Positions 6,303 through 11,525 of a stretch of DNA of 12,256 nt are shown one piece after another; positions within the stretch are counted from its first letter, which is position 1; each line of letters opens with the position of its first letter. Made by a program: the position numbers and the translations under genes. Origin of the DNA: CAZTZL01 sp964617625 (GTDB lineage: Bacteria > Zhuqueibacterota > QNDG01 > DSAB01); NCBI GenBank assembly GCA_964617625.1, contig CAZTZL010000086.1, forward strand, positions 1 to 12,256, written 5' to 3'. Under the pieces are notes generated by a model that made no database searches, was not told where the DNA came from, and saw only the letters and a list, made by a program, of their open reading frames with translations.

Positions 6303-6414
6303 AAAGGAGGTAGATATTTACAGCCAAAATTCAAAACCAGTGCCTTGCGTGGAAGATGAATTTTTCATCGTTTCAAAATTCTCCTTGCCCGGACACAAAA
6401 TTTATATAATGTAA
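6303..6414 (+). CDS. Possible 32-codon frame with ATT start
   Basis: AAAGGAGGT at 6303-6311 is a perfect Shine-Dalgarno sequence, the best in this window, yet no ATG, GTG or TTG follows at the right distance. The first codon at normal spacing is ATT6316, which opens a frame of 32 codons to TAA6412. The product would read (M)YSQNSKPVPCVEDEFFIV, then SKFSLPGHKIYIM. ATT starts are known (infC) but rare. The codons do not match any family I know. The site may instead be part of an RNA structure or a decayed gene. Confidence 0.15.
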
Positions 6415-6542
6415 ATATGCAGAATGTTTATATCCGTACTGCCTGAAAGGGGGAAAAATAAAGAACATTGATTAAGGTGAGAAACAACAGATTGAAATCT
6501 TTTATTGATAAAAAAACACTTCATTTTAAAAAGGAGTTAAAC

Positions 6543-7430
6543 ATGAAAAAGTATTTTACTATATTAACACTAATTGTCCTGTTCGCAATGTTGCCGATTT
6601 CTTCCCATGCCCAGATTCCCAATGCGGGTTTCGAACAATGGACAGCCGGCCAGCCGGATGGCTGGTTCACAAGCAATATAGTTACTATTGCTGCTCCCAT
6701 TACACAATCATCGACAAAACACTCGGGCTCCTCTGCACTGCGCGGCGAGGTCCTAGCTTATTATGGTTATCCCTATGGTCCGATTGCGATTGCAGGTGCG
6801 GATGCTGGTGGATTTCCGGTTTCACAACGTCATGCTTCCCTGACAGGATATTATCAGTTTTCCCCTGTTAGTGGAGATGAGCTTGAAATTGTGGTCGTTG
6901 CCTACATCAATGATGAAGCCATTGGAGCAAGTACTTTCACAACAACAAACGCAGCTGCCTCTTATACACAATTCACTACTAATATGGAATACATTGATGG
7001 TCGGGTACCCAATATGTGCGATATCATGATTACAATCGCCGGTCCTTATGGAGATGATTATCACACCGGTTCTGTTATACTTATCGATGATCTCGCTTTT
7101 TCAGGAACAACCGCCGTTGATGAGTACAACGCCCAGGCACAGATGCCTGAACGGTTTGCGCTCGGTCAAAGTTATCCCAATCCGTTCAATCCTTCTTGCG
7201 TGATTGAGTATTCTGTTCCGGAAATCAGTCAGGTATCGGTCAGGGTTTTCGACATCATGGGAAGGGAAATCACAACGCTTTTTCAGGGAGTGAACGTTCC
7301 CGGCATCCATAAAGTTCAGTTCCAGCCGGATCAACTCCCGGGCGGATTGTATTTTTACCAGATGACAGCAAAATCACTAAAAAGCGGAAAAACATTCAGT
7401 GAAGTTAAAAAGGCGATGTACATTAAGTAG
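6543..7430 (+). CDS. Secreted type IX secretion cargo protein
   Basis: The 295-residue protein has a clear signal peptide (MKKYFTILTLIVLFAMLPIS then SHA, cleavage after A23). The mature N-terminus IPNAGFEQWTAGQPDGWFTS and the pattern TKHSGSSALRGEV to VILIDDLAFSG (25-187) look like a galactose-binding-like or PCMD-type beta-sandwich, often a carbohydrate-associated domain. Residues 205-295 are a type A T9SS sorting domain: FALGQSYPNPFNPS (205-218), VSVRVFDIMGREITTL (231-246), LPGGLYFYQMTAKS (265-278) and the final KAMYIK. The tail should direct export across the outer membrane and then be removed. NPSC replaces the usual NPST. AAGGAG lies seven bases before ATG6543, so the longer in-frame TTG6468 start is rejected. 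No enzymatic motif is visible. Confidence 0.88.
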   Translation: MKKYFTILTLIVLFAMLPISSHAQIPNAGFEQWTAGQPDGWFTSNIVTIAAPITQSSTKHSGSSALRGEVLAYYGYPYGPIAIAGADAGGFPVSQRHASLTGYYQFSPVSGDELEIVVVAYINDEAIGASTFTTTNAAASYTQFTTNMEYIDGRVPNMCDIMITIAGPYGDDYHTGSVILIDDLAFSGTTAVDEYNAQAQMPERFALGQSYPNPFNPSCVIEYSVPEISQVSVRVFDIMGREITTLFQGVNVPGIHKVQFQPDQLPGGLYFYQMTAKSLKSGKTFSEVKKAMYIK

Positions 7431-7482
7431 CATATACTCTTCAGTCTGTACATTTCCAGCAGAATTTTTCGGAATAGACAAT

Positions 7483-7517
7483 TTTAACGCTCAGGAGCAC
7501 TGCTCTTGAGCGTTAAA
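7483..7517. terminator. Strong 16-pair hairpin between cargo and lipocalin
   Basis: TTTAACGCTCA (7483-7493) pairs perfectly with TGAGCGTTAAA (7507-7517). The stem continues with GGAGC/GCTCT (one G-T pair) around an ACT loop, making 16 pairs in all. It starts 52 bases after the cargo gene stop. Neither side has a T-run, so it is not a textbook intrinsic terminator; it may act as an mRNA 3' stabiliser or end structure, or be a dispersed palindromic repeat. Confidence 0.55.
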
Positions 7518-7583
7518 GTTGATAGGACTCGGCCTTCTATTTGAGTAAAAGAATCCTGAATTGATCGATTCAAGGAGTTTGCA

Positions 7584-8153
7584 ATGAACAAAAAAATTCG
7601 GGAAATTGTTATTCTCATTTGTCTGCTCATTTTCCCAATTTTCTCATCAGGTGGTGATCCGATGAATAATAAAAAGATGATTACCGTAGATCATGTCGAT
7701 CTAAAAAAATACATCGGCCTCTGGTACGAGATCGCAAAGATCCCCAACACTTTTCAGAAAATGTGCACGGGCAATACAACAGCCCGATACACATTGCGGG
7801 ATGACGGACGAATCGGTGTCCAGAATCGCTGTATGAAAAAAGACGGATCGTTTGCTGAAGCCAATGGCATCGCAAAAGTTGTGGGTACAATATCCAATGC
7901 CAAATTAAAAGTGAGCTTTGTCAGGCTTCTGGGAATATCGCTTTTCTGGGGAGATTACTGGATTATCGGCCTGGATGAGAATTACCAGTACGCAATTGTG
8001 GGAGAACCTTCGCGGAAATATGGCTGGATACTAAGCCGAACTCCTGAGTTTTTACCCGAACAATGGGAAGCGGCGAACCAGATACTGAAGGCTCAGGGCT
8101 ACGATCCTGAAATTTTTGTAAAAACCGTACAGGATAGTTTGGTTTCTTTCTGA
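7584..8153 (+). CDS. blc: Bacterial lipocalin, Blc-like
   Basis: This 189-residue protein belongs to the bacterial lipocalin (Blc) family, eight-stranded barrels that bind fatty acids or lysophospholipids at the envelope. The hallmark G-x-W block is YIGLWYEIAKIPNTFQK (43-59). It is followed by ARYTLRDDGRIGVQNRC (67-83) and the C-terminal blocks GDYWIIGLDENYQYAIVGEP (123-142) and YGWILSRTPEF (146-156), all in the Blc order. Residues 1-22 form a hydrophobic export signal, but there is no cysteine in it. Unlike E. coli Blc it is therefore probably not a lipoprotein, and should be a soluble periplasmic or secreted form, or remain membrane-anchored. C61 and C83 might form a disulphide. A strong AGGAG (7573-7577) six bases before ATG supports the start. 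Confidence 0.9.
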   Translation: MNKKIREIVILICLLIFPIFSSGGDPMNNKKMITVDHVDLKKYIGLWYEIAKIPNTFQKMCTGNTTARYTLRDDGRIGVQNRCMKKDGSFAEANGIAKVVGTISNAKLKVSFVRLLGISLFWGDYWIIGLDENYQYAIVGEPSRKYGWILSRTPEFLPEQWEAANQILKAQGYDPEIFVKTVQDSLVSF

Positions 8154-8207
8154 TCTGAATGGGTAAAAGACTTTCCTGTTTATTCTGTACCGATAATCGA
8201 ATTAAAA

Positions 8208-8240
8208 AAAATGCCTTGTAAGAATTTTACAAGGCATTTT
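8208..8240. terminator. Bidirectional intrinsic terminator
   Basis: AAAATGCCTTGTAA (8208-8221) and TTACAAGGCATTTT (8227-8240) are perfect complements around a 5-base loop, located between the convergent lipocalin and RRM genes. Read on the - strand the stem is followed by a run of T (complement of the A-run beginning at 8204), so it is a strong terminator for the RRM gene. On the + strand it ends in TTTT and should serve the lipocalin gene. Confidence 0.85.
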
Positions 8241-8265
8241 AAATTCAATCAAAAATTTAATCGTG

Positions 8266-8586
8266 TTACCAGGAACGGGAACGTCTGCCCTGGAATCCTC
8301 CTCCTCCACCACTGCCACCACCTCTTCTTCCACCTGATTGATTGGTCTTGGGCCGGGCTTCGTTGACGATCAAGCTCTTGCCTTCCAGTTCGGTGCCATT
8401 GACTCCCTCAATCGCAGCCTGTCCCTCTTCCTTTGAAGGCATTTCAACAAACCCAAATCCACGAAGTTCCCCTGTGTATCTGTCTTCAACCAGTTTGACA
8501 CTGGAAACCTGGCCGTACGTTTCAAACAATTGACGAACTGAATCTTCAGTTGCATTTTTGGGAATATTTCCCACATAGATATTCAC
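8266..8586 (-). CDS. RRM RNA-binding protein with RGG-like tail
   Basis: The 106-residue protein is a single RNA recognition motif followed by a disordered glycine/arginine tail, the architecture of cyanobacterial and other bacterial Rbp proteins. RNP2 is IYVGNI (3-8) and RNP1 is RGFGFVEM (42-49), with the aromatic positions that stack on RNA bases (Y4, F44, F46) all kept. The tail from about residue 79 has GGRRGGG and a run of glycines, and ends GRRSRSW. Family members bind single-stranded RNA and are often cold-induced; cold induction here is inference. The start is GTG (complement of 8584-8586), strongly supported by AGAGGAGT seven bases upstream on the - strand. It is the only - strand gene in the window and appears to be monocistronic, ending in the shared terminator. 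Confidence 0.92.
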   Translation of the reverse strand: MNIYVGNIPKNATEDSVRQLFETYGQVSSVKLVEDRYTGELRGFGFVEMPSKEEGQAAIEGVNGTELEGKSLIVNEARPKTNQSGGRRGGGSGGGGGFQGRRSRSW

Positions 8587-8803
8587 TTTGGACTCCTCTG
8601 ATTATAAATAAATCTCCTGCCAATATCAACGAAGACGTACGACAAGGGTATACTCATAGACGTGATTGCTATCCCATTGACTCAGCAAACCAACTTAACA
8701 TAATCAATGTACCGATATCCAACATCAAATCCAACTAAAATAATCATTTTTACAATTATTCATTCATCTGCATTATCCGCTGTCTCACGCCTTTTGTAAA
8801 CGT

Positions 8804-8836
8804 TTTGATGTCTTTTTATCACTAATATACATCAAA
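8804..8836. repeat. Inverted repeat TTTGATGT-N17-ACATCAAA
   Basis: TTTGATGT (8804-8811) and ACATCAAA (8829-8836) are perfect 8-base complements 17 bases apart. The centre-to-centre distance is 25 bases, a little over two helical turns, which would suit a dimeric or looping DNA-binding protein as well as an RNA hairpin. The site lies in the spacer between divergent genes, 170-200 bases from the SIMPL start. No regulator is identifiable. Confidence 0.3.
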
Positions 8837-8899
8837 CAATGATGATAATTGATTTATATTATCCTCCCCATTGTGAATGGAAAATCGAATCGATAAACC

Positions 8900-8946
8900 G
8901 GCAAGTAACAATTTCTTGCCTTTTCCTTCCACATTTTGTAACTTGC
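8900..8946. repeat. Three GCAAG half-sites, terminator-like hairpin
   Basis: GGCAAG (8900-8905) and CTTGCC (8915-8920) form a six-pair stem followed by TTTTCC, like a weak + strand terminator. The same left arm, extended as GCAAGTAACAA (8901-8911), can also pair at 10 of 11 positions with TTGTAACTTGC (8936-8946). So there are three copies of the same half-site within 46 bases, just upstream of the SIMPL gene: an operator cluster or a switchable leader. Confidence 0.3.
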
Positions 8947-9006
8947 ATTCGACATAGCATCTACCTTTAAAATGACATTTGAGTATCTTTTTCACAGGAG
9001 TCCATT

Positions 9007-9717
9007 ATGCTAAAAGAAAATTTCTGGAGTGCGCTTATTATAGGAATTTGCATCGGAATTGCAGGCATGAGCATCGGAATCGGTTTCTACAAGGGAAGAT
9101 CCAACGATCGATATGTGACAGTCAAGGGATTGGCGGAACGTGAAGTTAATGCCGACCTTGCCATATGGCCGATCACTTTCAAAGTGACTGGAAATGATCT
9201 CAGTATTGTCCAGAAAGGAATTGACAAAGGCCGGGAGGTTATTGCGGATTTTCTCGCCGAAGCTGGATTTAAGGACAGTGAAATCTCCTATTCAGCACCC
9301 AAAATAACTGATATGGAAGCGGAAAGACGCTACGGCAATGAGGTAGCAAGTCAGTATAGATACATCGCTCAGGTTTCTGTCACGGCCCGCACCCGCGATG
9401 TGGACCTGGTCAGCAAAACAATGGAAAAAGCAGGCAGACTTGTCGGCAAAGGAATTGTACTGGATGCCGAAAGCTGGCAGACACCTACTGAATTTCTTTA
9501 TACCTCTCTTAATCAAATCAAGCCCGAAATGATCGAAGAAGCAACCAAAGATGCGAGAAACGCAGCAGAGAAATTCGCCCTGGATTCCGGAAGCAAAGTC
9601 GGGAAAATCCGCAGCGCCACCCAGGGATACTTTTCAATCACCGACAGGGACCGAAATTCTCCCATGATCAAACAGATCAGAGTTGTGACTTCAGTGGAAT
9701 ATTATCTTGTGGATTAA
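9007..9717 (+). CDS. SIMPL domain (DUF541) membrane-anchored protein
   Basis: The 236-residue protein has an uncleaved N-terminal membrane anchor (about 8-28, glycine-rich IIGICIGIAGMSIGIGFYKG) and then a SIMPL/DUF541 domain, placing it on the periplasmic side. Family features are DRYVTVKGLAEREVNADLAI (34-53), the middle segment YRYIAQVSVTARTRDVDLVS, and the conserved helix EEATKDARNAAEKFALDSGSKVGKIRSA near residue 180-205. SIMPL proteins (E. coli YggE is a relative) are linked to stress tolerance in a few bacteria, but their biochemistry is not known. AGGAG at 8996-9000 fixes the start. The DUF1648 gene follows after 59 bases, so cotranscription is plausible. Confidence 0.85.
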   Translation: MLKENFWSALIIGICIGIAGMSIGIGFYKGRSNDRYVTVKGLAEREVNADLAIWPITFKVTGNDLSIVQKGIDKGREVIADFLAEAGFKDSEISYSAPKITDMEAERRYGNEVASQYRYIAQVSVTARTRDVDLVSKTMEKAGRLVGKGIVLDAESWQTPTEFLYTSLNQIKPEMIEEATKDARNAAEKFALDSGSKVGKIRSATQGYFSITDRDRNSPMIKQIRVVTSVEYYLVD

Positions 9718-9776
9718 AAGAATATAACTAAAATATTTTTTTAATAACTGTTGATTAAATAAGGATAAAACAGGAT

Positions 9777-10277
9777 ATGCGCAATTTCTTTAAATTCATC
9801 TTCGTTGCCAACATCATTCTGATTGCCGTATCCTATGTTCTTGTCCCTTCCAAAGTTGCTATACATTTCGGCATTGGCGGGTTTCCCGATTCATGGTCCT
9901 CGAAACAAACATATATCCTGACCTCCTTCGCGCTCGATGTGCCCCTTTTCCTGCTGATCTATTATATGCCGTCATTGATTTTCAAATGTCCTCCAAATCT
10001 ACTAAACCTTCCAAATAAAACTTACTGGTTGAGAGAAGAAAATCGTCCGCAGTTGAAAGAAAAAACAGATTCTGTCATGTCGGAATTTGGAGCAGCGCTT
10101 TACTTATTCTTATTTGCGGTTAACCTGCTGACACTCGAAGCAAACCGGTCAGAACCGGTCAGACTCAATGAACGTGTTTTTCTTTACGCTTTAATCATTT
10201 TTCTGATATACACAGTATACTGGTGTGTGAAACTATATCGCACATTTCGTATTCCCGAAAACAGTACCATTAAATAA
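9777..10277 (+). CDS. DUF1648 membrane protein
   Basis: This 166-residue inner-membrane protein has about four membrane helices (near 5-23, 46-66, 103-120 and 132-152). Between helices 1 and 2 lies the DUF1648 signature LVPSKVAIHFGIGGFPDSWSSKQTY, with the characteristic P-x-x-x-x-H-F...G-x-x-D...SK pattern. DUF1648 occurs alone and in SdpI-like immunity or signalling membrane proteins; no function is established for the stand-alone form. A cytoplasmic loop of about 35 residues between helices 2 and 3 contains YWLREENRPQLKEKTD. The closest good ribosome binding site, AAGGA at 9761-9765, is 11 bases from ATG, a bit far. The gene lies 59 bases after the SIMPL gene and 166 bases before the next. 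Confidence 0.7.
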   Translation: MRNFFKFIFVANIILIAVSYVLVPSKVAIHFGIGGFPDSWSSKQTYILTSFALDVPLFLLIYYMPSLIFKCPPNLLNLPNKTYWLREENRPQLKEKTDSVMSEFGAALYLFLFAVNLLTLEANRSEPVRLNERVFLYALIIFLIYTVYWCVKLYRTFRIPENSTIK

Positions 10278-10391
10278 AAGTAAGAATGATACAATGCATC
10301 TCTCATTTCCGTTTTAAAAATTTTATTCCCCGGATAAATAAATCTCTTGATTTTTATCATATAATTGTATTATTTCATAAAGCATTTCCAA

Positions 10392-10419
10392 TTGACGGAT
10401 AAACAGAATTTCATATATC
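10392..10419 (+). promoter_or_regulatory. Possible sigma-70-like promoter
   Basis: TTGACG (10392-10397) and TATATC (10414-10419) are 16 bases apart in the spacer before the glycine-zipper gene, which would give a start near 10426. The element is plausible but ordinary for AT-rich DNA, and the Bacteroidota-type box is not seen here. Confidence 0.35.
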
Positions 10420-10443
10420 TGCTATATACAACGGAGTATTTGC

Positions 10444-10842
10444 ATGCACGAACCCGCAATTCCGATTTTTATAATCCTAATTGCAGCGGTAATCGGGATA
10501 ATCATGATTCGCTGGATGATACAAAAACAGCGAAACGAAAAGAAGCAATACTCCAGAGGCCATTGGATGGGAGTTGGGATCGTAACCGGAATGGCGATCG
10601 GCATGCCGTTCGGATTGTTCACCGGAATGTTTCTAAAAAATATGGCCATTGGCATCGCGCTCTGCCCCGCTTTCGGCTTGGGGATGGGGATTGCCATCGG
10701 AGCCGTATTGAAAGTTAAATTTCAGCACAATGCAAGACAAATGACCCGAAAAGAAAAGCATATTCAAAAACAAGTCATCATAGCCGCCGCGATTCTTTTC
10801 ATCCTGTTTATTCTGATCCTGATTCGAAAATTGTTTTTCTAA
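10444..10842 (+). CDS. Small glycine-zipper membrane protein
   Basis: The 132-residue protein has an N-terminal helix (about 5-24), a short basic loop (RWMIQKQRNEKKQYSRG), a long glycine-rich double hairpin and a C-terminal helix (about 109-130) ending in positively charged RKLFF. The centre carries repeated G-x3-G spacing: GHWMGVGIVTGMAIGMPFG, LFTGMFLKNMAIGIALCPAF, then GLGMGIAIGAVL. Such glycine zippers pack helices tightly and occur in channel-forming, toxin-like and envelope proteins. Closely similar 'glycine zipper family' hypothetical proteins exist but have no known role. GGAG at 10433-10436, seven bases upstream, supports the start. The uridine kinase start is 41 bases downstream, so they may share a transcript. 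Confidence 0.65.
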   Translation: MHEPAIPIFIILIAAVIGIIMIRWMIQKQRNEKKQYSRGHWMGVGIVTGMAIGMPFGLFTGMFLKNMAIGIALCPAFGLGMGIAIGAVLKVKFQHNARQMTRKEKHIQKQVIIAAAILFILFILILIRKLFF

Positions 10843-10857
10843 ACGGGTTATTGCAAT

Positions 10858-10887
10858 ATGAAAATAAATTCATCGGGGAAAAATTGA
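10858..10887 (+). CDS. Possible 9-codon coupling minicistron
   Basis: ATG10858 opens MKINSSGKN and ends at TGA10885-10887, which overlaps the TTG start (10884-10886) of uridine kinase as TTGA. A ribosome ending here would be placed on the weak TTG start. There is no strong Shine-Dalgarno sequence, only a GGG about ten bases upstream, and such short frames arise easily by chance, so the call is tentative. Confidence 0.15.
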   Translation: MKINSSGKN

Positions 10888-11525
10888 ACAAGCTTATCGG
10901 CATTGCCGGAGGAACCGGCTCGGGAAAAACGCTGGTTGCTGAAATGGTAATCAAGGATCTGGGCGGACAGAGCGTTACCATCATTCAGCAGGATTCGTAC
11001 TATAAAGACCTCTCCCATCTTTCTTTTGAGGAACGATCCCGACGAAACTTCGATCATCCCGATGCAGTTGATATTTCTCTTCTCATATCTCAGATCATGG
11101 ATTTGCTCCAAGGCCGCGCAATCGACCGGCCCATTTACGATTTCAGCAAACACATTCGATCGAAAAAAACGGAACCGATCAATCCACAATCGATCGTAAT
11201 TCTCGAGGGAATTCTCATCCTGTACTATCCTGAACTGAGAGAAATGATGGACATCAAAATATTTGTCGATACGGACCCGGACATCCGGTTCATCCGGCGT
11301 TTGGAAAGGGACCTTGAATCGCGCGGACGGAGCATGAAGTCTGTGATTGAACAGTACATTTCCACAGTGCGTCCGATGCATCTCGAATTTGTCGAACCCT
11401 CCAAACGGTACGCGGACATTATTATCCCTGAAGGCGGATACAATGAAGTGGCCGTGGATCTTTTAAAAACGAAAATCCGGTCGATTCTGGATACAAACCG
11501 AACAATCGAAAAGGATGGACAATGA
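10884..11525 (+). CDS. udk: Uridine kinase
   Basis: Udk phosphorylates uridine and cytidine to UMP and CMP in pyrimidine salvage. All family blocks are present: the P-loop GIAGGTGSGKT (6-16), QQDSYYKDLSHLS, RRNFDHPDAVD for the nucleoside, PIYDFSKHIR, the beta-strand VILEGILILYYPELRE, and the LID region RRLERDLESRGRS followed by KRYADIIIPEGG. I place the start at TTG10884, because GGGGA (10875-10879) precedes it by four bases and the product (213 residues, MNKLIGIAGG) has the family length and N-terminus. The alternative TTG10851 adds 11 untypical residues. No in-frame ATG exists near the start. The stop overlaps the next ATG as ATGA, so this gene and galU are translationally coupled. Confidence 0.93.
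   Translation: MNKLIGIAGGTGSGKTLVAEMVIKDLGGQSVTIIQQDSYYKDLSHLSFEERSRRNFDHPDAVDISLLISQIMDLLQGRAIDRPIYDFSKHIRSKKTEPINPQSIVILEGILILYYPELREMMDIKIFVDTDPDIRFIRRLERDLESRGRSMKSVIEQYISTVRPMHLEFVEPSKRYADIIIPEGGYNEVAVDLLKTKIRSILDTNRTIEKDGQ

Larger units (their letters stand above)
5877..6542. other. 666-base AT-rich spacer, rich in signals
   Basis: No protein gene of ordinary size fits here on either strand. In order it holds a hairpin at 5930-5958, a TATATTTG box at 6020-6027, a 21-codon frame at 6064-6129, a terminator-like structure ending in a T-run at 6109-6178, TGACA-N10-TGTCA at 6191-6210, alternating inverted repeats at 6213-6239, a perfect Shine-Dalgarno sequence at 6303-6311, and TATAAT at 6405-6410. 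The last of these may serve the type IX cargo gene, leaving a leader of about 125 bases. The individual elements are listed separately. Confidence 0.6.
8587..9006. other. 420-base divergent spacer, RRM and SIMPL genes
   Basis: This region separates the divergently transcribed RRM gene (-) and SIMPL gene (+), so it should contain both promoters. I see no credible protein gene. It has two inverted-repeat systems (8804-8836 and 8900-8946, listed separately). For the SIMPL gene a weak pair TTGCAT (8943) and TTTAAA (8966), 17 bases apart, is the best promoter candidate, and AGGAG at 8996-9000 is a clear ribosome binding site. For the RRM gene I find no convincing promoter. Confidence 0.5.

Noticed and set aside
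6405..6410. Perfect TATAAT box
   Set aside because: The nearest -35-like TTGCCC at 6385 is only 14 bases away, too short for a sigma-70 promoter, and the region is very AT-rich. It is mentioned only as a possible signal for the cargo gene.
6468..6542. N-terminal extension of the cargo protein from TTG6468
   Set aside because: It would put 25 charged residues before a perfect signal peptide; AAGGAG before ATG6543 marks the real start.
8550..8738. 62-codon + strand frame over the RRM start
   Set aside because: It overlaps the start and ribosome binding site of the RRM gene on the other strand, lacks its own ribosome binding site and resembles nothing.
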